Positions 8,461 to 15,511 of a DNA stretch of 31,483 bases are shown here, piece after piece (the stretch's first letter is position 1; each line of letters starts with the position of its first letter). Source of the stretch: DATAVB01 sp040414495. GTDB taxonomy: Bacteria > Actinomycetota > Actinomycetes > Mycobacteriales > QHCD01. A model generated the notes under the pieces. It saw nothing but the letters and a program-made list of their open reading frames with translations. It had not been told where the DNA came from and did not search any database. The DNA lies in contig JBEDUI010000111.1 in the NCBI GenBank assembly GCA_040414495.1, positions 1 to 31,483 of the forward strand. The letters run 5' to 3'. A program made the position numbers and the translations under genes.

Positions 8461-9655
8461 GCGCGTTTGAGACCGGTGCGCGGCTGCGGCTGGCTGACCT
8501 GGCCCGGGTAGCCAGCGTAGGGCTCCGTACCCGGAAAATGCGCGCGACGTTGTCGGCTCTGGGCATCGCGATCGGGGTCGCCGCCATTGTCGCGGTGCTC
8601 GGATTATCGTCATCATCGCAGGCCGGGCTGTTGGGCGAAATCGACAAGCTGGGTACCAATCTGCTCACGGTGACCAATGGCCAGAACGTTTTCGGTTCCG
8701 CATCGGAATTGCCCAAGGCGGCGCCCGGCATGATCGGTCGCATCGGTCCGGTCACCAGTGTTGAGGCGATCGGGGCGACAAAGGCCAATGCGTACCGCAA
8801 CCGGTATATCCCAGCGGTCAACACCAATGCGCTCTCGGTCCAGGCCGCGACCCTGGGTTTGCCGCGGGCGGTCGGCACTACCATTGCGCACGGCCGCTTT
8901 CTCAATGCGGCCACCGCGCGGGAGCCGGTAGCAGTGCTCGGTGCCGCCGCCGCCAAACGGCTCGGTATCGATCGGGTCTACCAGGGGGAGCGGATCTGGG
9001 TTGGCGATCAGTGGTTTTATGTGGCGGGAATTCTCAAGCCGGCAGCGCTCGCTCCAGAAATCGACGCGTCGGTGTTGGTCGGCTTTGCCGCCGCCGAGAA
9101 ATATCTCGGGCTGGACGGTCATCCGTCGACATTTACCTGCGGTCGGCAACCGATCAAGTGAATGCCGTGCATTCCGTGCTCGGCGCGACGGCCAATCCCG
9201 AGGCGCCGAACGAGGTCAATGTGAGTCGGCCCTCTGACGCGCTCGTCGCCCGGGCGAAAGCCAAGAGCGCTCTCAACGGTCTATTTCTCGGTCTGGGTGC
9301 GGTTTCGCTCCTGGTCGGGGCGGTGGGCGTGGCAAATATCATGGTCATCTCGGTGCTCGAACGTCGCTCCGAAATAGGTCTACGTCGTGCATTGGGTGCT
9401 ACCAAGTCTCATATCCGCATTCAATTCCTGGCCGAAGCCGTGCTGTTGGCATTGTTGGGCGGCGCGGTCGGCGTGGGTGCCGGTACGGCCGCCACCGCCG
9501 TTTATTCCTCGAGCAAACATTGGGCGGTCGTCGTTCCCACTTTGGCGTGGGCCGGTGGTTTGGCCGCCGCGATCTTGATCGGCGCGATCGCGGGTCTGCT
9601 CCCGGCCGTCCGCGCCGCGCGATTGTCACCTACTGAAGCACTCTGGGCCGTCTGA
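8457..9655 (+). pseudogene. MacB-like ABC transporter permease, interrupted by a -1 frameshift
   Basis: Together the two frames encode a typical MacB-type permease of about 399 residues. The first frame (8457-9161) has an N-terminal TM helix (ATLSALGIAIGVAAIVAVLGL) and the large extracytoplasmic MacB_PCD-like domain. The second frame carries the FtsX domain (9230-9655) with three TM helices and the conserved LERRSEIGLRRALGATK motif. The first frame reads YLGLDGHPST up to 9131 and then runs into an unrelated tail and stop. The homologous continuation IYLRSATDQV begins at 9131 in the frame that is reached by losing one base. Restoring a base after 9130 would give one intact protein. The pump may therefore be inactive, unless this is a sequencing indel. 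All other genes of the operon are intact. Confidence 0.85.
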
Positions 9656-9786
9656 CAGTGATTTGTTACGCCTTCACCAGCATCGTCCACAACGGACGGT
9701 GGCGTTCGACGTACCGACGCGTGTGGTCGTAGCGTCGACAGATCGGTCGACGAACAAGAATCGACCACGGGGTTTGGGGGCCGTCG

Positions 9787-10394
9787 ATGTTCGTTCAGGT
9801 AATCACGGGCAGGACGTCGAAAGCGGCGGAGCTGCGGGCCGCATTCGACCGGTGGATGACGGAATTGTCGCCCGGCGCCAAGGGCTGGCTTGGCTCAACG
9901 GCAGGGGTGACCGAGGATGGGCGGTTCGTCGCGCTGGCCCGCTTCGAATCCGAAGCGGCAGCCCAGCGCAATAGTGACCGGCCCGAACAGACCGGTGGTG
10001 GACCGCGACCGCGCCGCTGCTGGACGAGGTGACGTTCCGCAGCAGCGTCAGCGTAATGCCTGATCTGCGCGGCAATCCCGACGAGGCAGGCTTTGTCCAG
10101 GTGATGCAGGGCCAGCAGGGGCCGAATGCCAAGCGTGCCGTGGAATTGATGAGTGAGCACGCCGATGAGTGGGCAGCGTTCCGCCCGGAAGTCATCGGCA
10201 GCCTGAGCATGGGACATTCAGACGACACCTGGACCACGGCGCTGTATTTCACGTCAGAAGCGGCGGCCCGGGAGGGTGAGCGCAAGGAACCACCGCCTGA
10301 GCTCAAGGCACAGATGGAAGAAATGAGCAAGCTCAGTGTCGGTCCCCCGGAATTCTTCGACCTCAAGGATCCCTGGATGGACTCGCCAAAATAA
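9787..10394 (+). pseudogene. Two-domain ABM-like (antibiotic biosynthesis monooxygenase-like) protein, frameshifted
   Basis: Two adjacent frames (9787-10032 and 10029-10394) join into one product of about 202 residues. Each half starts with a similar strand: MFVQVITGRTSK and GFVQVMQGQQGP. Each continues with a helix, a DEW- or DRW-like segment and a second strand such as TEDGRFVALARFES or SDDTWTTALYFTS. This looks like a tandem ferredoxin-like (dimeric alpha/beta barrel) protein of the ABM type. The first frame reads RPEQ up to 9990 and then becomes a Gly/Pro/Arg-rich tail. The other frame resumes as DRWWTATAPLLDEVTFRSS, so one base has been lost near 9990. Function and ligand are unknown. 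It follows the efflux operon by 130 bp, with its own start at ATG 9787. Confidence 0.72.
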
Positions 10395-10526
10395 CTACTA
10401 TTCGCGAACGATGATGTGCCGGGCATTGGCGCGGCGGCCCGGTCGCCCTGACATTGGTTGATTGTCGCGGCGGCCCGGTCGCCTTGACATTTGTTGATTG
10501 TCGCGGCGGTCCGGTCGCCCTGACAT

Positions 10527-10602
10527 TTGTTGATCATGAAGTTCCCTGTGCGACACGCCGACGACACGCCGGCATTTTTGTCGGGAACTTCATGATCAAC
10601 AA
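10527..10602. repeat. 20-bp perfect inverted repeat with 36-nt loop, copy A
   Basis: The left arm TTGTTGATCATGAAGTTCCC (10527-10546) and the right arm GGGAACTTCATGATCAACAA (10583-10602) are exact reverse complements. The 36-nt loop contains CGACACGCC twice in short succession and a T5 run. Each arm has its own inner palindrome TGATCA. Confidence 0.9.
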
Positions 10603-10707
10603 TTAGACGGGGGCGGCCGGAGCGGTTGCCCTGATGTTGGTTGATTGTCTGGGTGTGTCAGTGGCCTGCTTATGTTGATTGTCGCGGCGGCCCGGTCGCC
10701 CTGACAT

Positions 10708-10783
10708 TTGTTGATCATGAAGTTCCCTGTGCGACACGCCGACGACACGCCGGCATTTTTGTCGGGAACTTCATGATCAACAA
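10708..10783. repeat. 20-bp perfect inverted repeat with 36-nt loop, copy B
   Basis: Same arms as copy A (10708-10727 and 10764-10783), and the 36-nt loop is also identical. It lies 181 bp from copy A. The structure could be a non-autonomous mobile element, a REP-like unit, or a bidirectional transcription stop between the ABM-like gene and the metallophosphoesterase gene, which converge here. Confidence 0.9.
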
Positions 10784-10853
10784 CGTGGGCTTGCAGGTGT
10801 CGGCAGGAGATGGGTTGCGGGGGTTAGTCGCGGCAGGAGATGAGTGGCGGGGT

Positions 10854-12029
10854 TTAGCCGCGGCAGGAGGTGCTACCGGAGTCGCTGTATTGCATCGCCG
10901 TCGTGGGATCGGCGCCCGGCCCGGCCAGCGCGGGCTGGTAATTCCAGCTGACGCTGTGCGAGTGCAGGCTCAGCTTCATGACGCCGAAAGCCTGATCCTG
11001 CGCGGTGACGATATTCGGATTGCTGTAGGTGCCGTTGTCCTTGGCGAGAGTATCGAGGGCCTCGCCGCCGGTGCCGACCGTGATTTGCGTGATTCCGTTT
11101 TTCGGGTCGGAATGCCCGGCCGGGTCCATCGGCCGGAAACGCGCGTACAGGTGCTCGTGACCGTTAAGTACCAGCGTGGCGTGCGCCTTGTACAGCAGCT
11201 TCCACCACGAATCGGCGGCCAGACCTTCGGTGCTGTCCGCGCCCGGCGCACTCGGGTCGGGCACGTCGGCTTTGGTGTCAGCGGCGGTGAAGGTCGGCTG
11301 GTGCCAGTACGCGATCGTGCACGGTCGGTTGTTCTGGTCCAGATCCGAGGCGAGCCAACGGGTTTCCTGCGCCAGCAGGCCACTGTCCGTTGTGGAGCAG
11401 TCATTCTTGAACGCCGCCGATTCGCATTCGACGTTGAGCGAAATGATGTGCCAATTACCGAGATTGTACGAATACCAGCCCTGGGTCGCGGGGGTGTCGT
11501 CGCCGGCCTGCCCCTGCGCGTTGGGCGTGCCTGCGGCGTCGTGGCCGTTGAAATAGCCGAAATAGCCGACCCCGTTTTGGGCGGCCTCATTGTCGCCGTT
11601 CTTGGCGTACGAGTAGTACTCGTGGTTGCCCGGCGCCGGGCGTTCGAGCACTTTCAGACCGCCCCAGGCCTGCTCGAACGACTGCTCGAAGTCGCTGAGC
11701 TTGCCCACCTGATATTGCTCGTCGCCGAGCAGCGCGACCGCGTCCGGCCGCATCGCGTACGCCTGCTTCGCCGTCGCGTACTCCGCCGGCACACCGCCCA
11801 GACTCTTGCTGCCGCACTTCAACGCTGCCGGCGTGCCGGCATTTTCGGCATCGTCCGGCTCGCATGCGATATCCCCGACGGTCGCGAACGTGTAGCTGCC
11901 GGTCTGGCCGGTATTGCCGCTGTACGGCCAGTCGCCCGGCGGATGTGGAGCGGCTACGGCGACGCCGGCGAGCGCCACGACGGCGACTGCAGCCAGGCCC
12001 AGCGTCACAATGCGAGAACGCGATGCCAC
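10854..12029 (-). CDS. Secreted metallophosphoesterase (calcineurin-like)
   Basis: Exported phosphohydrolase of 391 residues. An N-terminal signal sequence (SRSRIVTLGLAAVAVVALAG, ending near AVAAPHP) precedes a calcineurin-like domain. The metal-binding motifs are visible in order: VGDIAC, LLGDEQY, PGNHEYY, IAYWHQP and NGHEHLYARF. Start GTG at 12029 is preferred because AAAGGA lies 9 nt upstream and the signal sequence begins at once. An ATG at 12092 would add 21 residues ahead of the signal. The 3' end overlaps a 30-bp tandem repeat, so the terminal codons and stop are duplicated just downstream. It probably releases phosphate from extracellular phosphomonoesters or diesters; the exact substrate is not readable. 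Confidence 0.87.
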   Translation of the reverse strand: MASRSRIVTLGLAAVAVVALAGVAVAAPHPPGDWPYSGNTGQTGSYTFATVGDIACEPDDAENAGTPAALKCGSKSLGGVPAEYATAKQAYAMRPDAVALLGDEQYQVGKLSDFEQSFEQAWGGLKVLERPAPGNHEYYSYAKNGDNEAAQNGVGYFGYFNGHDAAGTPNAQGQAGDDTPATQGWYSYNLGNWHIISLNVECESAAFKNDCSTTDSGLLAQETRWLASDLDQNNRPCTIAYWHQPTFTAADTKADVPDPSAPGADSTEGLAADSWWKLLYKAHATLVLNGHEHLYARFRPMDPAGHSDPKNGITQITVGTGGEALDTLAKDNGTYSNPNIVTAQDQAFGVMKLSLHSHSVSWNYQPALAGPGADPTTAMQYSDSGSTSCRG

Positions 12030-12151
12030 CTCAATCGGTCCTTTCCCGAGAATGAATATCGGAGCGAACCTAGGCGTCATTGGCGACGGCAACAGCGACC
12101 ATCGGGCATCTGAGAGATGAACTAACTACAAACAACGTAGTAGCGAGGATG

Positions 12152-13861
12152 TCACTGCCGCAGCGGCACCTGCCAGATCAGTTCCGTGCCACCCGCGCGA
12201 GGGGATTCCTCGGTCAATGCCCCGCCGAGCGTAGCGGCACGTTCGGCGAGATTGTTCAGTCCGCTCCGGCGGGCGGGTGTGCCAATACCGATGCCGTCGT
12301 CGCGCACTCGGAGCGTGAGGTCCTCGTTGACGACGATCGAGATATCAACGGCAGAACAGCGCGAATGCCGGACGGCATTGGATAACGCCTCGCGCAGAGC
12401 CGCCAGCAGATGCTCGCCGAGCGCGGCGTCCACATTCGTGTCGAGCAAACCGGTGATATGCAGCGAGGGCGCGAAATCGGTGTTGGCCGTGAGCTCCGAT
12501 GCAACCTGTACCACCTGGGCGCGCAGGCTGGCTTCCATGCTGCCATCGGAATGCAGAGCGAAGATGGTGGTACGGATCTCGAGAATTGTTTGATCCAGGT
12601 GGTGCACCACGTCGAGTACCTGCTGCCGGGCCCGGCTTTCGGTAATTCGTGGCGCAACGCTCTGCAGTGTCATGCCGGCCGCGAACAATCGTTGAATAAC
12701 CTGATCGTGCAGATCGCGGGCGATACGGTCCCGGTCCTCAAATACGGCCAGCCGCTGTTTGTCCGCGGCCGCGGCTCCCAACGCGAGTGCCAGACCTGCC
12801 TGCACCGCAAACGACTCGATCATGTTGACGTCGTCGCCGGCGAACACCGGCCGGCCGATACGGTTCACCACCACCAGCGTGCCGACGCCGCGCCCATCCG
12901 CCTCCAGGGGCAGGAAAATCGCCGGACCGGCACCGGCCAACGTGATGATCTTCTGCCACACTCGCTGATCGGATCGGGCATCGGCCAGGGCCACCGGCTG
13001 CTCGTGATCAAGCACCCAGCGTGCCATCGAGTCGCGCGGGATCCGCTGTCCCACAACGGATTCTGAGCCGGTCCCGGCCGCGGCTTGGACGAGCATGGCT
13101 GCCCCGTCCAGGACCGCGACGTACGCGAGGTCGCCACCGACCAGCTCACGGGCGTCCCGGGCGACCAGGTCCAACACGTCCGTGGACGGGCTTCCCGCGA
13201 GCATCTGCGTGGTGATATGAGCGCTAGCCTGCACCCAGCGTTCGCGTCGATACGTCGCGGCGTAGAGCCGGGCATTGTCTATCGCGATCCCCGCCGCAGC
13301 CGCCAACGCCACCATGACCTGCTCGTCAATGTCGGTGAATTCCTCGCCGGACCCTTTTTCGGTCAGATAGAGATTCCCGTAAACCTGGCCGCGAACGCTA
13401 ATTGGCACGCCGAGAAAGGACCGCATCGGCGGATGGTTCGGTGGAAAACCGAACGACGATGGGTGATCGGCCAAATTCGACAAGCGCAATGGCTTGGGGT
13501 TGTCGATCAGGACGCCCAGAATGCCACGACCTCGTGGCAGCGGACCGATTGCTTTGACCGTCTCCTCGTCAATCCCGCTGTGCACGAACGCGGAGAGGCG
13601 GCTCGGGTCGTCCTCATCCAGCACTCCAAGGGCGCCGTATCGCGCATCGGTCAATCGCACGGCAGCCTCGACGATTCGCCGCAGCACCTCCGGTAGCTCC
13701 AGTTGCGCACCCACGGCCACGACGGCTTCGAGCAGATCTCTGAGGGTGTCCCCGGTGCTCATGATCGTCTGGATCCGGTCGAGCACCTCAGCCATAAGCG
13801 GACGCAGCTCGACATTCGACAGCGAGGGCAGCAGCCGTTCTGTTTGCGGGTCCTCTGTCAT
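12152..13861 (-). CDS. DosS/DosT-like GAF-domain sensor histidine kinase
   Basis: Soluble kinase of 569 residues with two GAF domains (about 55-200 and 225-365), a HisKA_3 dimerisation domain and a C-terminal ATPase. The first GAF domain closely resembles the mycobacterial DosS/DosT GAF-A, including GIDEET, GRGILGVLID-PKPLRL and FPPNHPPMRSFLGVP. H143 sits where I place the heme-binding histidine of DosS (H149) and DosT. The phospho-acceptor is H385 in RDRIARDLHDQVIQRLF. The ATPase N-box lies at EALSNAVRHS (about 491-500), with DDGIGIG and RSGLNNLAERA following. By family it would sense O2, NO or redox state and signal to a NarL/LuxR-type regulator such as DosR. None is adjacent, so this is an orphan. 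AGGGAG precedes the ATG at 13861. Confidence 0.88.
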   Translation of the reverse strand: MTEDPQTERLLPSLSNVELRPLMAEVLDRIQTIMSTGDTLRDLLEAVVAVGAQLELPEVLRRIVEAAVRLTDARYGALGVLDEDDPSRLSAFVHSGIDEETVKAIGPLPRGRGILGVLIDNPKPLRLSNLADHPSSFGFPPNHPPMRSFLGVPISVRGQVYGNLYLTEKGSGEEFTDIDEQVMVALAAAAGIAIDNARLYAATYRRERWVQASAHITTQMLAGSPSTDVLDLVARDARELVGGDLAYVAVLDGAAMLVQAAAGTGSESVVGQRIPRDSMARWVLDHEQPVALADARSDQRVWQKIITLAGAGPAIFLPLEADGRGVGTLVVVNRIGRPVFAGDDVNMIESFAVQAGLALALGAAAADKQRLAVFEDRDRIARDLHDQVIQRLFAAGMTLQSVAPRITESRARQQVLDVVHHLDQTILEIRTTIFALHSDGSMEASLRAQVVQVASELTANTDFAPSLHITGLLDTNVDAALGEHLLAALREALSNAVRHSRCSAVDISIVVNEDLTLRVRDDGIGIGTPARRSGLNNLAERAATLGGALTEESPRAGGTELIWQVPLRQ

Positions 13862-13942
13862 GCGCTCTCCCTGGCCTGTGCCAGATCAGATTAGCCTGCC
13901 TCACAGCCGCTGACGCCGGCAGTGTTGCGTTCGCGGCACGAA

Positions 13943-13974
13943 TGGGCCCTGAGCGACGAGTCGCTCAGGGCCCA
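13943..13974 (-). terminator. Strong GC-rich hairpin downstream of the membrane-protein gene
   Basis: A perfect 15-bp stem pairs TGGGCCCTGAGCGAC with its reverse complement around a tiny loop. It begins 12 bp past the stop at 13987 and lies 82 bp before the DosS-like start, so it probably ends transcription of the membrane-protein gene and insulates the kinase gene. There is no long T-run, as is common in actinobacteria. Confidence 0.7.
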
Positions 13975-13986
13975 GTGGCACGGGAC

Positions 13987-14568
13987 CTACGCGGTTGCCG
14001 GGGCCGGGCTCTGACCGTGCAGGAGTTCGACGCTCGGGTTGACCCGGCGCAGGTGCCAGAATCCGAGCACGGAAAGGACGAGCATCACACCGGCCGCGGC
14101 GAAGGACGCGATGGCAGCTATAAGTGCGATCTGGCCGAGCTGCCAGAATGCGTAGGCGTTCAGGAGCAGTCCGCGCAGCGTCTCACCCTTGAACACCGTG
14201 TTGACCTGATTCTGCAGTGCCGTATTCTTCGGCTGCGTCTGCGCTTTCGCCGACAGCTGCGAATACGTCTGGCCGCCGCCTATTTCCTTCAGGTGCACGG
14301 CGATGAAATGGTCCGCGTACGCCTTCGCCTGTGCTCCGGTGGTCAACTGCTGGCCGGCGTACTTATTGAGGTATGGCCCGATGTTCTTCGACGCCAGGGC
14401 GGGGCTGCCCTTGTCCGGAAAGTAGATTTTCTCCGCCGCCAGCTGTGAGTGCACGTTGTTGTTGGCGAACGTGTAGCCCCAGGTGAGCAGTGCGCCAGCA
14501 ACCAGCAGTACGGCCGCGAGCAGCAGTCCACCGGTTGTCAGCAGAGTATCGAATGTCTTGCGGCGCAT
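13987..14568 (-). CDS. Conserved membrane protein with a large extracytoplasmic loop
   Basis: A protein of 193 residues with one TM helix at about 11-31 and two more in the stretch of about 135-172 (LLLNAYAFWQLGQIALIAA and FAAAGVMLVLSVLGFW). Between them is a roughly 100-residue polar loop (NNNVHSQLAAEKIYFP...GPYLNKYAGQQLTTGAQAKAYADHFI) that should lie outside the membrane. The ATG at 14568 has a clear AGGAGA upstream. I know similar actinobacterial proteins only as uncharacterised, some of them mislabelled as LigA-type dioxygenases; no catalytic motif is visible. It is transcribed alone, ahead of the hairpin at 13943-13974. Confidence 0.8.
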   Translation of the reverse strand: MRRKTFDTLLTTGGLLLAAVLLVAGALLTWGYTFANNNVHSQLAAEKIYFPDKGSPALASKNIGPYLNKYAGQQLTTGAQAKAYADHFIAVHLKEIGGGQTYSQLSAKAQTQPKNTALQNQVNTVFKGETLRGLLLNAYAFWQLGQIALIAAIASFAAAGVMLVLSVLGFWHLRRVNPSVELLHGQSPAPATA

Positions 14569-14760
14569 GGGATTCTCCTAACCTGACTGGGCGGAAGTCC
14601 GCACCAATGGCTTATCTACGGAAATAGTGCGGGATCCGGGCGCATCGGAGCAGTGCCGTAAGAATTGAATACATCGGACCTAAAGGCCCGCTACGGTGAG
14701 ACTTTGGTCCTCCTCGTACTGCCTGAGTGCCTTGTGTGGAGCATCGGATATTCTGCCGTC

Positions 14761-15222
14761 ATGTCACGCATTGACCAGGCCTCTCGGGTGATCGCGGCGT
14801 CACCTGAACGGGTATTCGCCGCGCTCACCGATCCCGACGCGCTCGCGGTATGGCTCCCGCCGGGGGAGATGAGCGGCCGCTTCGAACGGTTCGACGCACG
14901 CCCGGGCGGCTCGTATCGACTGGTCCTGACGTACGCCGACGCTTCGAACGCGCCGGGTAAGTCCACGGCTGACGCTGACGTCGTCGAAGCCCGTTTCGTC
15001 GACATCGTCGCGGGCAAGCGGGTCGTGCAGGCGGTCGACTTCGAGTCAGCTGATCCCGCGTACGCAGGGACGATGACGATGACCTGGGAGATAACTGGCG
15101 TCGAAGACGCCGCGCGGGTGGAGATCCGGGCCGAGGACGTGCCTGCGGGCATTTCCGCTGAGGATCACGCGAAGGGGCTTAACGCCTCGCTGGCACAACT
15201 GGCCGACTACCTGGAAAAGTAG
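14761..15222 (+). CDS. SRPBCC/AHSA1-family protein
   Basis: A protein of 153 residues with the START-like helix-grip fold of the Aha1 C-terminal (activator of Hsp90 ATPase homologue) family. Typical signatures are VIAASPERVFAALTDPDALAVWLPP at the N-terminus, then FDARPGGSYRL, VVEARFVDIVAGKRVVQ and MTMTWEIT, ending in the C-terminal helix LNASLAQLADYLEK. Start ATG 14761 puts the first beta-strand at residue 3 and matches family length. In-frame codons upstream (14665 onward) do not look coding. Such proteins bind small hydrophobic ligands, but the ligand is unknown. It has no operon partner. Confidence 0.88.
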   Translation: MSRIDQASRVIAASPERVFAALTDPDALAVWLPPGEMSGRFERFDARPGGSYRLVLTYADASNAPGKSTADADVVEARFVDIVAGKRVVQAVDFESADPAYAGTMTMTWEITGVEDAARVEIRAEDVPAGISAEDHAKGLNASLAQLADYLEK

Positions 15223-15429
15223 CTGAATTTCGCTAGCCACACTAACCGTTGAATCCGGGGCGGAATTCACCACGCCCGGGTTTAGGTGCCTTGGTCGACG
15301 ACGGTGTTGCGCGGGCACCTGAATTGCCTTCGGTGGAAGACGATTCGCCGCTGCCGTCGGCCTGACGGAAGGCCCGGGCGAGTGCCGGGTATACGGCGGA
15401 TGAAAATTCGGGGTTACCGGATTTGCCTC

Positions 15430-15459
15430 TTGACAACCTGTACGATTCTGCGCGTAATG
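15430..15459 (+). promoter_or_regulatory. Candidate sigma70-type promoter of the 5'-nucleotidase gene
   Basis: A perfect TTGACA (15430-15435) is followed after 17-18 bp by CGTAAT/GTAATG, a weak -10. It lies about 55 bp upstream of the 5'-nucleotidase ATG at 15512. The rest of 15223-15511 holds no convincing gene. Confidence 0.4.
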
Positions 15460-15511
15460 TCACAGCGTCGATCATCTATGTGCAGGTGGGCCGGAAGGCG
15501 GTCGGGGCTAA

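Larger units (their letters stand above)
10395..10853. repeat. Gene-free repeat island: 36-bp tandem units, a duplicated 111-bp block with 20-bp inverted repeats, and a 30-bp tandem
   Basis: No credible gene lies here. A 36-bp unit starting CGCGGCGGCCCGGTCGCC and ending TTGATTGT stands at 10430-10465 and 10466-10501. It starts again at 10502 and 10683, and a decayed copy lies at about 10612-10648. The block 10492-10602 recurs at 10673-10783 with one mismatch in 111 bp. Each block contains a perfect 20-bp inverted repeat (listed separately). From 10801 a 30-bp unit beginning CGGCAGGAGA repeats at 10831 and 10861, the last copy lying inside the 3' end of the metallophosphoesterase gene. Conservation between the blocks includes the hairpin loop, which points to recent duplication or mobility. 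Confidence 0.85.

Noticed and set aside
10430..10783. Regularly spaced 36-bp repeats suggesting a CRISPR array
   Set aside because: The units abut with no spacers, there are only three or four of them, they run into an inverted repeat, and no cas gene is visible.
10641..12113. 490-codon plus-strand frame opposite the metallophosphoesterase
   Set aside because: It is the antisense shadow of a gene with clear GNHE and GHEH motifs and a signal peptide, and it begins inside the repeat island.
14591..14602. GCGGAAGTCCGC upstream of the membrane-protein gene as a DosR box
   Set aside because: Only about 9 of 14 core positions match and it is too close to the start codon for a normal activator site.
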